From NCBI GenBank assembly GCA_900317845.1, contig ONII01000008.1, positions 49,263 through 113,262 on the forward strand: DNA of 64,000 bases, in the 5' to 3' direction. The notes below the pieces were generated by a model. It saw nothing but the letters and a program-made list of their open reading frames with translations, was not told the origin of the DNA and did no database searches. Below, piece after piece: positions 38,684-47,141 of this stretch (positions within the stretch are counted from its first letter, which is position 1; each line of letters begins with the position of its first letter). A program made the position numbers and the translations under genes. The stretch is from an uncultured Bacteroidales bacterium (GTDB taxonomy: Bacteria; Bacteroidota; Bacteroidia; Bacteroidales; UBA932).

Positions 38684-38938
38684 TTATCGGCGGAGACCCA
38701 GCTCCTTGACGATAGCTCTGTATCTCTCGATGTCAATCTTCTGAAGGTAGTTCAGGAGCTGACGACGCTTAGAGACCAGGCGAAGAAGGCTGCGGCGCGT
38801 TACCACGTCTTTCTTGTTCTTCTTCACGTGCTCTGTAAGGTGAGCGATACGGTAGGAAAATAAAGCAACCTGACTCTCAGGAGAGCCGGTGTCCTTATTG
38901 GACTTCCCGTACTTCGCGAAAATCTCTTGCTTTGCAAT
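38684..38938 (-). CDS. rpsO: 30S ribosomal protein S15, probable ATT start
   Basis: The frame reads [14 protein letters not shown]...VKELGLRR, an unmistakable S15 ([18 protein letters not shown] is the core). No ATG, GTG or TTG precedes the conserved sequence: upstream of Ile-Ala-Lys-Gln the frame holds only Asn-Phe-Lys-Leu after a stop codon. ATT at 38938 is the most plausible start (84 aa; the family has 88-89). S15 binds 16S rRNA early in 30S assembly. A good -7 box lies ~30 nt upstream and a strong terminator follows. A sequencing error near the start is the alternative. Confidence 0.88.
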   Translation of the reverse strand: MAKQEIFAKYGKSNKDTGSPESQVALFSYRIAHLTEHVKKNKKDVVTRRSLLRLVSKRRQLLNYLQKIDIERYRAIVKELGLRR

Positions 38939-38967
38939 GAGTTTAAAGTTTTAAAAATTTTAGCCCG

Positions 38968-38975
38968 CAAATGTA
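38968..38975 (-). promoter_or_regulatory. -7 box TACATTTG, rpsO promoter
   Basis: Exact TAnnTTTG match on the minus strand; the predicted leader to the ATT codon is about 25 nt. It fixes the 5' limit of rpsO. Confidence 0.65.
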
Positions 38976-39006
38976 CGGATTTATTTTGGGACCACCAAAT
39001 TTTTCG

Positions 39007-39014
39007 TATCTTCG
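39007..39014 (+). promoter_or_regulatory. -7 box TATCTTCG, ion channel promoter
   Basis: Near-consensus TAnnTTNG box 25 nt before the channel ATG, divergent from the rpsO promoter. Confidence 0.5.
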
Positions 39015-39039
39015 TGCCAACAATTATAAGGTATTTCAC

Positions 39040-39810
39040 ATGGGAAAGCAGAACGCCATCCAATCCTTCTTCACAAACGACCGGATCATGCTCATCCTGG
39101 TGTTGGTGAACACCATCGCCATCTTTGTGGGAGGGTTTTTCGAAGCCTCCACCTTTTTCACCTGGAGCGATTCCCTCTTTACGCTGCTGTTCGTCGTAGA
39201 AGCCATCGTCAAGATTGGGACCTACGGCTGGAAGGACTATTGGAAGGATGGCTGGAACCGCTTCGACTTTATCCTGACGGTGGTGGCCATTCCGTCCCTG
39301 ATGAACAGCTTCCTGGACTTCGACCTGGCCACCAACATCCTGCTGTCCCTCCGGGCGCTGCGCATCTTCAAGTCCTTTCGCCTGTTCAAGTTCATCCCCA
39401 ATGTGGACGGCCTCCTCAAGGGCTTTAAGGTAGCTGCCAGGGCTTCCCTCATTGTCATTATCGCCTTTGTGGTCATTGTGTTTGTGACGTCCATCCTGGC
39501 TTCTACTTTATATAGTAAGATCGTCCCGGACCTGTTTGGGGATCCGGGGGTGTCGCTCTATACCATTTTCCGCTACTTCTCCGGAGACGACTGGGGCGCC
39601 GTGCCCGTGAGAATAGCCCAGAACAGCTCCGACATTGTCGGCCATCTGTCCCGTACCGGTTTTGCCATCATCTTCTTCTTTGGCGGCATCCTGGGCGTGT
39701 CGCTGGTGAACTCCATCTTTGTAGACGCCATGCAGGACGACGACAATGCCAAAATCATGGAAAAGCTGGAAGCGCTGGAAAAGAAGCTGGACGAGCTAAA
39801 GAAGGACTGA
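39040..39810 (+). CDS. Voltage-gated cation channel, NavBac/CavAb type
   Basis: 256 aa from ATG at 39040, downstream of the promoter box. Six membrane segments; S4 carries regularly spaced Arg/Lys (LRALRIFKSFRLFKFI, residues ~105-119); pore helix and filter FRYFSGDDWGAVPVRI (residues 178-191); S6 FFFGGILGVSLVNSIFVDAM; then a short coiled coil (IMEKLEALEKKLDELKKD) that would hold a homotetramer together. The filter SGDDWGA is closer to the engineered calcium-selective CavAb (TLDDWS-) than to the sodium filter TLESWS. Ion preference is inferred. Physiological role in this bacterium is unknown. Confidence 0.88.
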   Translation: MGKQNAIQSFFTNDRIMLILVLVNTIAIFVGGFFEASTFFTWSDSLFTLLFVVEAIVKIGTYGWKDYWKDGWNRFDFILTVVAIPSLMNSFLDFDLATNILLSLRALRIFKSFRLFKFIPNVDGLLKGFKVAARASLIVIIAFVVIVFVTSILASTLYSKIVPDLFGDPGVSLYTIFRYFSGDDWGAVPVRIAQNSSDIVGHLSRTGFAIIFFFGGILGVSLVNSIFVDAMQDDDNAKIMEKLEALEKKLDELKKD

Positions 39811-39842
39811 ATCTGACGTCCAGGCTGGGATTGAAGTTCCGC

Positions 39843-41159
39843 CTAAAACCCCGCCGGGGCCAGCGGAAGGGTGGCCAGAAGGAGAATGAGGCCCAGCACC
39901 AGGAGCACGGCTACCAGCTTCCAGGCCCACCTGAGCCACTTTTCGTAGGGGACGCGGGCCATGGCCAGCGCCGCCATAAGGACGCCGGAGGTGGGGGTGA
40001 TCATGTTGGTGAACCCGTCGCCGAACTGGAACGCCAGCACCATCGCCTGCCGGGACACGCCCACCAGGTCCGAGAACGGGGCCATGATGGGAATGGTGAT
40101 GGCCGCTTTGGCTGTGGCGCTGGGGATGAGGAAGTTGATTACCGCCTGGATGCCATACATGGCCGTGAGGGAGGAGGCCTCCCCCGTTCCGTCCAGCGAG
40201 TCCTGCATGCTATGCAGGATGCTGTCCACAATTTTTCCGTCCTGCAGGATAATGACAATCCCGGAAGCGAACCCCACCACCAGGGCGGCCGGGAGGATGT
40301 CCTTGGCGCCGGCTATGAGCTCGTCCGCTATGCGGTTGGCCGGAAAGCGGGCAATGATACCGCAAAGGATGCCCATGGCCAGGAACAGGCCGGTAATTTC
40401 GGCCATGTACCAGCCCCAGAGGGTGGCCCCGGCAACAAGGGCAATGACGGCGACAAGCAGCACCCCCAGAATCCACGCCTGCCTGGCAGAAAGCGCCTCT
40501 GCCTTAAGGGCGCTCCCCTCCTGCGGCTCCCGCCGGGTCCGTTTGGCATAAAGGGCCACAAACAGGCAGAGCAGCCCGGTCAGGAAGGCCCAGCAGAAGA
40601 TGCGGTATCCCATGCCGGAGAAAGGCGGAAGGTCCGCCATGCCCTGGGCAATCCCCACCGTAAATGGATTGAGAAAGGCACTGGAAAAGCCTATGTTGGA
40701 GGCCACATACACCACTAGAAGGCCCATCACGGCATCATAGCCCATGGACACCACCAGCGGAACCACAATCCCCACAAAAGGGATGGCTTCCTCGCTCATG
40801 CCAAACACCGCACCGCCCAGGGAGAAAAGGAGCGTAAGCGCCACCAGGACCCATTTGTCTTTGGGGCCGATAAGGGCGATGAACCGGCGGATGCCCGCAT
40901 CTACGGCTCCGGTGGCGGTGAGAAGAGAAAACGCCCCGCCCACCACCAGGATAAAGATGATGATGCCCGCCTGCTTGACAAAGCCGTGGTAGATGGCCGA
41001 AAAAACCTGCCAGGTTTGCGGTACAGCCCCCACCTCCTCATAGGTGAGCGCGCCCTCTCCCGCCGTGACATACTGACCGCCCGGAACAAACCAGGTAAGG
41101 ACGGCGCACAGCACAATGAGCAGGGCAATGATAACGTATGTGTTGGGCAGTTTCTTCAT
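39843..41159 (-). CDS. YfcC-family (C4-dicarboxylate/basic amino acid type) transporter
   Basis: 438 aa from ATG at 41159 (MKKLPNTYVIIALLIVLCAVLTWFVPGGQY is the typical start, read in two parts). About twelve membrane segments and family motifs TWQVFSAIYHGFVKQAG, FGMSEEAIPFVGIVVPLV, and near the end FLIPSATAKAAITIPIMAPFSD and GDGFTNMITPTSGVLMAAL. The family groups with putative arginine/ornithine or dicarboxylate carriers; the substrate is not known. Single gene, convergent with the channel gene. Confidence 0.85.
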   Translation of the reverse strand: MKKLPNTYVIIALLIVLCAVLTWFVPGGQYVTAGEGALTYEEVGAVPQTWQVFSAIYHGFVKQAGIIIFILVVGGAFSLLTATGAVDAGIRRFIALIGPKDKWVLVALTLLFSLGGAVFGMSEEAIPFVGIVVPLVVSMGYDAVMGLLVVYVASNIGFSSAFLNPFTVGIAQGMADLPPFSGMGYRIFCWAFLTGLLCLFVALYAKRTRREPQEGSALKAEALSARQAWILGVLLVAVIALVAGATLWGWYMAEITGLFLAMGILCGIIARFPANRIADELIAGAKDILPAALVVGFASGIVIILQDGKIVDSILHSMQDSLDGTGEASSLTAMYGIQAVINFLIPSATAKAAITIPIMAPFSDLVGVSRQAMVLAFQFGDGFTNMITPTSGVLMAALAMARVPYEKWLRWAWKLVAVLLVLGLILLLATLPLAPAGF

Positions 41160-41209
41160 ATTCCCCGCAATGTACAAAGAAAAAATCAAATGGCCAAAAT
41201 GTCCGTAAA

Positions 41210-41248
41210 ATGGACTTTCTGTCACCTCCCGTATGCCCAAAAGTCCAT
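41210..41248. promoter_or_regulatory. Inverted repeat upstream of hsp20
   Basis: ATGGACTTT (41210-41218) and AAAGTCCAT (41240-41248), 9 bp each, 21 bp apart, in the intergenic region between yfcC-like and hsp20. A candidate operator or RNA stem; no known factor can be named. Confidence 0.35.
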
Positions 41249-41347
41249 CTTGGGGCATTGGTCCCGGCTTTGCAATTTCCTTAGGCGTTCCGCGAAAGGA
41301 ACCCGGACGGAAGGCCACGTAAGGGCCGGAAACCGGAGGTGTTTAAA

Positions 41348-41791
41348 ATGAGTTTTGTTATGTTACCTACTATCAGAAGGGATCAAAGCTGGCTGCCCGA
41401 CATCTTCAACGACTTCTTCGACAACAGCTGGATGGAAAAAGCGAATTACACCGCCCCTGCAATCAACGTGATTGAAACCGAGAAAGAATATGAAGTGGAG
41501 CTTGCCGCTCCGGGTCTCACCAAAGAGGACTTCCAGGTCCATGTGGACGAGGACAACAACCTGGTAATCAACATGGAAAAGAAGGCCGAAAACAACGAGA
41601 AGAAGCATCACGGCCGCTACCTCCGCCGCGAATTCTCCTATGAGAAATTCCAGCAGATGCTCATGCTCCCGGAGGATGCCGAGGCCGAAAAGATTGAAGC
41701 CAAGGTGGAACACGGCGTCCTGCATGTGAGCATCCCCAAGAAGGACAAGGTGGAGCTCCAGAAAGCGGTGAAACAGATTGAGATTCAATAA
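41348..41791 (+). CDS. Small heat-shock protein, Hsp20/alpha-crystallin family
   Basis: 147 aa from ATG at 41348, preceded by GGAGG at a good distance; a GTG three codons upstream is less likely. The alpha-crystallin domain spans residues ~40-145 (INVIETEKEYEVELAAPGLTKEDF, HHGRYLRREFSYEKF, AKVEHGVLHVSIPK) with the terminal I-E-I motif for oligomer assembly. ATP-independent holdase that keeps unfolding proteins soluble. Confidence 0.95.
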   Translation: MSFVMLPTIRRDQSWLPDIFNDFFDNSWMEKANYTAPAINVIETEKEYEVELAAPGLTKEDFQVHVDEDNNLVINMEKKAENNEKKHHGRYLRREFSYEKFQQMLMLPEDAEAEKIEAKVEHGVLHVSIPKKDKVELQKAVKQIEIQ

Positions 41792-41826
41792 TCACCGCAA
41801 CCCCCGCTCCAGCGGAACCATTCCGG

Positions 41827-42381
41827 TCAACGGGTTTCCCGGGCAATCAGGTCCCGGGCTTTGACCATTTCCTCTTTCAGCAATTCCAGGCTTTCCGCAT
41901 CCAATAACTTCATGGATTGGCTGGTGTCATTTTTGGTCAGGATATACGCCGTCCATTCTTGTTTGCGCGTATCAAAAAATGCGCCGATTGTAACCTTGTC
42001 CCGGGTGCGGTATTCCGCCTCTGTGTACGTCTCACAGGGGGACAGAAGAAGATTCTCTTTCATGTAGGAGAGCGCTTGGATACATGCATCCAGTTCGTCG
42101 GCGTCCAGCGTGCCGACATAGGTTTCCTTGCTGCGGGCGGCCGATGGCTTTGTTTCCAGCCGCATACACCCCATCTTCTTCCCGGAAAAAGCATCGGTAA
42201 TGATGAGCACTTTGCAATCGACCTCCTTTACCGTGGCCAGGTCATAAAACGATTTTACTAAAAAAGAGCCATCCGCTTCCAACAACTGGAGCGTTTTACT
42301 GGAGGAACCGGACACCAGCGATTGCGCATACGCTCCGGTTGCCATAAAGAGTACAATCAGAATATTCAGAATCTTTTTCAT
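41827..42381 (-). CDS. Exported protein of unknown function
   Basis: 184 aa from ATG at 42381, chosen because MKKILNILIVLFMATGAYAQ forms a clean signal peptide with a signal peptidase I site. The mature part is a single alpha/beta-looking domain (SKTLQLLEADGSFLVKSFYD, CKVLIITDAFSGKKMGCMRL, WTAYILTKNDTSQSMKLLDA) without motifs I recognise. A TATATTTA element precedes it. It diverges from the acetyltransferase gene. Confidence 0.75.
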   Translation of the reverse strand: MKKILNILIVLFMATGAYAQSLVSGSSSKTLQLLEADGSFLVKSFYDLATVKEVDCKVLIITDAFSGKKMGCMRLETKPSAARSKETYVGTLDADELDACIQALSYMKENLLLSPCETYTEAEYRTRDKVTIGAFFDTRKQEWTAYILTKNDTSQSMKLLDAESLELLKEEMVKARDLIARETR

Positions 42382-42433
42382 ATGCCTGTAGTCTTTGAAG
42401 TGGTAAATATAGTTCATATTTTTTAAAAATGCG

Positions 42434-42441
42434 TACATTTG
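42434..42441 (+). promoter_or_regulatory. -7 box TACATTTG, acetyltransferase promoter
   Basis: Exact TAnnTTTG match 22 nt before the ATG at 42464. Confidence 0.6.
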
Positions 42442-42463
42442 TGTGCTGGACACACCCTTTATT

Positions 42464-43018
42464 ATGACAGAAAAAGAACTCATGCAATCCGGACTCCCTT
42501 ATTCGGCCGTTGATGTACAGCTGTTAAGGGAGCTCAATGCCACCAAGGAAGTGATTCACCGCTACAACGCCCTGCAGCCTTCGCAGACAGAGGAGTTACG
42601 CTCCATCCTGAAAAGCCTGCTGGGGCACATTGGCGACGACCATATCTGCATTAACCAGCCGTTCTACTGCGATTACGGCAAACAGATCCGGGTGGGCAAA
42701 CGCTTCTTTGCCAACTTCAATTTCACGGTGCTGGACGAGGCTCCTGTTACCATTGGGGACGACTGTTTTATCGGCCCCAACGTCAGTATCTACACCGCTT
42801 GCCACAGTACGGATCCGCAGGAGCGCAACAGCCGGCGGGAATGGGCCGAGCCCGTGACCATCGGCGACAATGTATGGATTGGCGGCAGCGTGACCATCCT
42901 TCCGGGCGTGAGTATCGGAGATAATACCACCATTGGAGCGGGTTCCGTTGTGACCAAAGACATCCCGGCCAACGTCGTGGCCGCCGGCAATCCGTGCAAG
43001 GTGCTCAGAAAACTTTAG
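42464..43018 (+). CDS. Maltose/galactoside O-acetyltransferase-like hexapeptide transferase
   Basis: 184 aa from ATG at 42464, just after the promoter box. N-terminal Mac domain (TEKELMQSGLPYSAVDVQLL), then left-handed beta-helix repeats with the active-site segment NFTVLDEAPVTIGDDCFIGPNVSIYTACHST and the typical GDNVWIGGSVTILPGVSIGD / GAGSVVTKDIPANVVAAGNPC run. Transfers acetyl from acetyl-CoA to a sugar; the acceptor is uncertain. Its stop overlaps the stop of the convergent peptidase gene. Confidence 0.92.
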   Translation: MTEKELMQSGLPYSAVDVQLLRELNATKEVIHRYNALQPSQTEELRSILKSLLGHIGDDHICINQPFYCDYGKQIRVGKRFFANFNFTVLDEAPVTIGDDCFIGPNVSIYTACHSTDPQERNSRREWAEPVTIGDNVWIGGSVTILPGVSIGDNTTIGAGSVVTKDIPANVVAAGNPCKVLRKL

Positions 43019-44376
43019 AAGTACTTGTAGAACAGGGCCAGGGACCGCATGCCGGCCCAGAGCTGGCGCAGCAGGTAGCTCTCGTTCGGGGAATGGATGG
43101 TATCCCGCTCCAGGCCGAATCCCATCAGCAGCGGGTCCGTTCCCAGGATGGTTTGCATATCGGCCAAAATGGCGATGGAGCCGCCTCCGCGGGAGGGCAC
43201 CGGCTCTATTCCGTAGACCTCCGCCATGGCGCGCGAGGCCGCCTTGTAGGCCTCCGACGTAATGGGAATGAGGAACCCGTTCCCGCCCTCGCAGGGAGTC
43301 ACTTCCACCTTTACGCACTTGGGGGCAATGGCCTTGAAATGCTGCTGGAAAAGCGCCGTAATCTCACTGGAGCGCTGATTGGGGACCAGCCGCATGGAAA
43401 TCTTGGCATGAGCCGTGGAAGGAAGGACGGTCTTGGCGCCCGTTCCGGTATAACCGCCCCAGATACCGCATACGTCCAGGCAAGGGCGGATGCCCGTACG
43501 CTCCAGGGTGGTGTACCCTTCCTCTCCGCGGACATCGTCAATATCCAAAAACTCCTTGTACTCTTTTAGGTCGAACGGAGCGCGGGAGAGCATGGCACGG
43601 TCCTCTTGGGAGAGTTCCACCACTTTGTCGTAGAAACCCGGGATGGCTACCCTGCCCTTTTCATCGTGCAAAGAGGCAATCAGCTCGCACAGGACATTGA
43701 TGGGATTGGCGACAGCGCCCCCGTAGTGGCCGGAATGAAGGTCTTTGTTGGGGCCGGTCACCTTGACCTCCAGGTACGCCAGGCCTCGCATGCCGCAGTT
43801 GATGGACGGCACTTTGTCGGAGAGCATGGTGGTGTCCGATACAAGGATGACATCGGCCTTGAGCAGGTCCTTATGGGCCTCCACCCAGGCGGGAAGGGAC
43901 GGGCTGCCTATCTCTTCCTCGCCTTCGAAGATGAACTTGACGTTATGATGAAGGAGCCCCGCCCGCACCTCGTGCTCAAAGGCCTTCAGGTGCATGAACA
44001 GCTGCCCTTTGTCGTCATTGGCGCCACGGGCATAGATGGCCTCCTCCCCCGTTGCCGGATCGGCTGCGATGACGGGCTCGAAGGGATCCGTACGCCACTT
44101 CTCCAGCGGCTCCGGCGGCTGCACATCGTAGTGCCCGTACACGAGGATGGTTTTGGGAGCGCCGATATCCTTGCAGCCATAGACCACAGGATGGCCGGCC
44201 GTGTCGTATACGGCGGCCTCGTCCACGCCCGCCTCCATGAGGAGCGCCACCAGGCGCTCTGCGCAGCGGCGCATATCGGCCTTGTGCTCGGGCTTGGCGC
44301 TGACGGACGGAATCCTGAGGAGCGAAAACAGCTCCTCGTAAAAACGTTCTTTGTTCTCCTGGATATATTGTAGCAT
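43015..44376 (-). CDS. M20 family dipeptidase/metallopeptidase
   Basis: 453 aa, no signal peptide. Metal-site motifs in order: VYGHYDVQPPEPL (His-x-Asp), YARGANDDKGQL (bridging Asp), FEGEEEIGSPSL (Glu-Glu), ILVSDTTML (Asp) and a distal His in RDTIHSPNESYLL. The length and the VYGHYDVQPP motif place it with the CNDP/PepV-like dipeptidases. Cytoplasmic hydrolysis of dipeptides is likely. Own promoter (TATCTTTG) 31 nt upstream. Confidence 0.93.
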   Translation of the reverse strand: MLQYIQENKERFYEELFSLLRIPSVSAKPEHKADMRRCAERLVALLMEAGVDEAAVYDTAGHPVVYGCKDIGAPKTILVYGHYDVQPPEPLEKWRTDPFEPVIAADPATGEEAIYARGANDDKGQLFMHLKAFEHEVRAGLLHHNVKFIFEGEEEIGSPSLPAWVEAHKDLLKADVILVSDTTMLSDKVPSINCGMRGLAYLEVKVTGPNKDLHSGHYGGAVANPINVLCELIASLHDEKGRVAIPGFYDKVVELSQEDRAMLSRAPFDLKEYKEFLDIDDVRGEEGYTTLERTGIRPCLDVCGIWGGYTGTGAKTVLPSTAHAKISMRLVPNQRSSEITALFQQHFKAIAPKCVKVEVTPCEGGNGFLIPITSEAYKAASRAMAEVYGIEPVPSRGGGSIAILADMQTILGTDPLLMGFGLERDTIHSPNESYLLRQLWAGMRSLALFYKYF

Positions 44377-44407
44377 ATCGTGTTTTTTAAGTGGTTAATC
44401 TCTGTGA

Positions 44408-44415
44408 CAAAGATA
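44408..44415 (-). promoter_or_regulatory. -7 box TATCTTTG, M20 dipeptidase promoter
   Basis: Exact consensus on the minus strand, 31 nt before the ATG at 44376. Confidence 0.6.
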
Positions 44416-44454
44416 GCCATTATTGCTTGTCTTCCAAAATGTCGAAATTTTTTA

Positions 44455-44462
44455 TACCTTTA
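44455..44462 (+). promoter_or_regulatory. -7 box TACCTTTA, ybaK-like promoter
   Basis: One base from the TAnnTTTG consensus, 26 nt before the ATG at 44489. Confidence 0.4.
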
Positions 44463-44488
44463 CCAAATAAAAACAGGATTTAGGCAAG

Positions 44489-45031
44489 ATGACAGCTTTT
44501 CAGGTTAGCGACATACGCACAACTCCCCCGGCGGAGTTCTCTACGCACCTTCAGGAGAAGGTGTATGCTTCTTTTGCAGCCCTGGGGATTCCTTTCTGGA
44601 GGGTAGACACAGACCCCGGACTTACCATGGAAGACTGCCAGCATATTGATGCCAAAATTGGAGTGCGCATTGTCAAGACCGTGTTCCTCTGCAACCGCCA
44701 GCAGACCGCCTTCTGGCTATATGTCACAACGGACGACAAGCCGTTTGTCACGCGGGAGTTCTGCGCGGCGCTCGGCGGCATTCCCAGGGTTTCCTTCGCC
44801 CCGGCGGAAAAACTCCGGGAACTCACCGGCGTAGAGGTCGGGGCTACAACCATCCTGAGCGCTGTTCTCCCGGCATGCGCCCCTGTCCACCTGGTAATGG
44901 ACAAGGCCGTCGCGGAGAGCGAGTGGTTTGCCTGTACGGACGGAACGCCCACCTGCTTTGTCAAGCTGCGGACAGCCGATCTCCTGGGTAAGTATATTCC
45001 TGGCACCAGCCACCAACTCACCATCATTTAA
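44489..45031 (+). CDS. YbaK/ProX-type aminoacyl-tRNA deacylase (trans-editing)
   Basis: 180 aa. Matches the free-standing YbaK/EbsC/ProXp fold: DIRTTPP, IVKTVFLCNRQQTAFWLYVT, ELTGVEVGATTILSAV and CTDGTPTCFVKLRTADLLGKY near the end. These enzymes hydrolyse mischarged Ala-tRNA-Pro or Cys-tRNA-Pro. This fits the ProS of this genome, which lacks an internal editing domain. Probably in one operon with the carbonic anhydrase gene 5 bp downstream. Confidence 0.85.
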   Translation: MTAFQVSDIRTTPPAEFSTHLQEKVYASFAALGIPFWRVDTDPGLTMEDCQHIDAKIGVRIVKTVFLCNRQQTAFWLYVTTDDKPFVTREFCAALGGIPRVSFAPAEKLRELTGVEVGATTILSAVLPACAPVHLVMDKAVAESEWFACTDGTPTCFVKLRTADLLGKYIPGTSHQLTII

Positions 45032-45036
45032 TCTCT

Positions 45037-45576
45037 ATGACAAGCATTGATTCCGTTCTTGCGTTCAACCGCGAATACGTTGCCTCGAAAGGCTATGAAA
45101 AGCACCTCACCGACAAGTACCCGGACAAGAAGCTGGCCGTGGTGAGCTGCATGGACACGCGCCTGTCCGTACTCCTGCAGGAGGCCCTCGGCCTTCGCAA
45201 TGGCGATGCCAAGATTATCAAGAACGCCGGTGCGGTAATTCCCTCCCCCTGGGACTCCGCCATGCGCAGCCTCATTGTAGCGGTCTATGAGCTGGGCGTT
45301 ACCGAGATCATGGTCGTGGCGCATACCACCTGCGGTGCCTGCCATATGAGCTTTGGTCATTTCAGGGAGGAGATGCTCCACCGCGGCATCCCGGAAGCCG
45401 CCCTCAACCGGGCCGATGTGAATCTCACAGCCTGGCTGGAAGGCTTCCACGACACGGAACGCTCCGTCCGCGACACCGTGGCCACCATCGTGAACCATCC
45501 GCTCATGCCCTCCGATGTCACCGTCCGCGGCTTTGTCATCGAATCCGCCACCGGCGAACTCACCGAGGTGGAATAA
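45037..45576 (+). CDS. Beta-class carbonic anhydrase
   Basis: 179 aa. Zinc ligands and the Asp-Arg dyad of the beta class: VVSCMDTRLSVLL (Cys, Asp, Arg) and VVAHTTCGACHMSF (His, Cys); KIIKNAGAVI is the conserved linker segment. Interconverts CO2 and bicarbonate in the cytoplasm. Resembles the short YvdA-like subgroup. Confidence 0.93.
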   Translation: MTSIDSVLAFNREYVASKGYEKHLTDKYPDKKLAVVSCMDTRLSVLLQEALGLRNGDAKIIKNAGAVIPSPWDSAMRSLIVAVYELGVTEIMVVAHTTCGACHMSFGHFREEMLHRGIPEAALNRADVNLTAWLEGFHDTERSVRDTVATIVNHPLMPSDVTVRGFVIESATGELTEVE

Positions 45577-45605
45577 TTCCCAGTCACCGAGCAAAATCTA
45601 TACGA

Positions 45606-47141
45606 ATGAAACGCCTTTTCTTCCTCCTGGCCGCGCTGGCCATCTCCCTCCCCCTCTTTTCCCAAGAGTACGTCGGTGACAGTTGCACCGCCCTTCTGGT
45701 GGGCAAGAAAGCCTCGTCGGACGGCTCCGTGATGACTTCCCATACCTGCGACGGCCGTTACCGCACCTGGGTGCAGATGGAGCCCGCGGCAGACCATGAA
45801 CCCGGGTCGATGCATCCCGTCCTTCGGGGCACCATGCAAACCAAGTTCCGCGGAGACACCACCGGCGTAAAGCGGATGGGTGAGATTCCCCAGGTGGCCC
45901 ACACCTATGCCTATCTCAACACGGCATACCCTTGCCTCAACGAGAAGCAACTGGCCATGGGAGAGACCACCTTCGTCGGCCCGGATACCCTCGTGAACCC
46001 GGCCGGATGGTTCACCATCGAGGAGCTGGAGCGGGTTGCCCTGCAGCGCTGCGACAACGCCCGGGATGCCATCCGTCTGATGGGCGCCCTGGCGGAGCAG
46101 TACGGCTACGGGGACAGCGGCGAATGCCTCACCGTGGCCGACAAGAACGAGGTCTGGCAGTTCGAGATTGTGGGCGTCGGCAAGGAAAAGATCGGTGCCG
46201 CATGGGTCGCCAAGCGGGTCCCGGACGACCACGTAGCCATATCGGCCAATATCCTCCGAATCGGGAAGATCAACCGCAAGGACAAGGACATGATGGCCTC
46301 CTCCAATGTGGAGCAGGTAGCTATCGACAACGGCCTTTGGGACGGGAAGGGTGAATTCGTTTTCTGGAAGGCCTTCAACACGGATTACGCCAAGGGCAGG
46401 AATTTCTCCGACCGCGAGTGGTTCATTCTCAATCAATTAGCGCCGTCGCTCGGACTCACCTACGACATGGACGAGCTCCCCTTCTCCGTGAAGCCGGATA
46501 AGCCCGTAGATATCCGTCAGGTGATGGCCCTCTACCGGGAGACCTACGAGGGAACGGACTTTGACATGACAAAGAACATCAAGTTGGCCCGTCCTGCCAC
46601 CAAGAAGCATCCGGCCGATACCATCGCAAGCCCCATCGCCAATCCCTGGCTCACCACCACCCTTCGGAACACCCTCAACACCCTGGCCCCCGGGACAGTG
46701 GAGTTCCGCCGCACGGTTGCCGTTGCCTGGTGCGCCTACAGTCACATCACGCAGCTGCGCTCCTGGCTCCCGGACGAGGTAGGCGGCGTGTGCTGGATTT
46801 CGGTCGATAACCCCGGCCAGAGCCCCCGCATTCCGGTCTTCTGCGGCACCACGGCCCTCCCGAAGAACTTCGAGATTTGCGGCCAGAAGCAGTATGTCCC
46901 GGACAGCTACCTGTGGCAGTTCCGCCGGGCCAACAAGCTGGCGACGCTCTCCTGGCAGACCACCAAGGAAGGCTTCAACAAGGAGATTCTCCGTCTGGAA
47001 GAGATGGCTTTGCAGGGCCTTCCCACCGCCGGCTCCCCCGCCCTCCTTAACGCCTATACGGAATACATCTACAACGAGAGCGTCCGCGCCTGGCAGGCCC
47101 TGGAGGACAAATACTGGCTCCAGTTCGGAATGGGGTTCTAG
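45606..47141 (+). CDS. C69 family dipeptidase (exported)
   Basis: 511 aa. Signal peptide MKRLFFLLAALAISLPLFSQ followed by EYVGDSCTALLVGKKASSDG: the Cys of DSCT is the expected N-terminal nucleophile after processing, as in PepD-like peptidases. Conserved later segments include TSHTCDGRYRTW and EVWQFEIVGVGKEKIGAAWVA in two parts. Cleaves dipeptides outside the cytoplasm. Follows the carbonic anhydrase gene by 29 bp and ends before a repeat-rich spacer. Confidence 0.92.
   Translation: MKRLFFLLAALAISLPLFSQEYVGDSCTALLVGKKASSDGSVMTSHTCDGRYRTWVQMEPAADHEPGSMHPVLRGTMQTKFRGDTTGVKRMGEIPQVAHTYAYLNTAYPCLNEKQLAMGETTFVGPDTLVNPAGWFTIEELERVALQRCDNARDAIRLMGALAEQYGYGDSGECLTVADKNEVWQFEIVGVGKEKIGAAWVAKRVPDDHVAISANILRIGKINRKDKDMMASSNVEQVAIDNGLWDGKGEFVFWKAFNTDYAKGRNFSDREWFILNQLAPSLGLTYDMDELPFSVKPDKPVDIRQVMALYRETYEGTDFDMTKNIKLARPATKKHPADTIASPIANPWLTTTLRNTLNTLAPGTVEFRRTVAVAWCAYSHITQLRSWLPDEVGGVCWISVDNPGQSPRIPVFCGTTALPKNFEICGQKQYVPDSYLWQFRRANKLATLSWQTTKEGFNKEILRLEEMALQGLPTAGSPALLNAYTEYIYNESVRAWQALEDKYWLQFGMGF

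Noticed and set aside
41160-41318. N-terminal extension of the YfcC-type transporter
   Set aside because: The extra 53 residues are not hydrophobic or conserved, and the typical start is the ATG at 41159.
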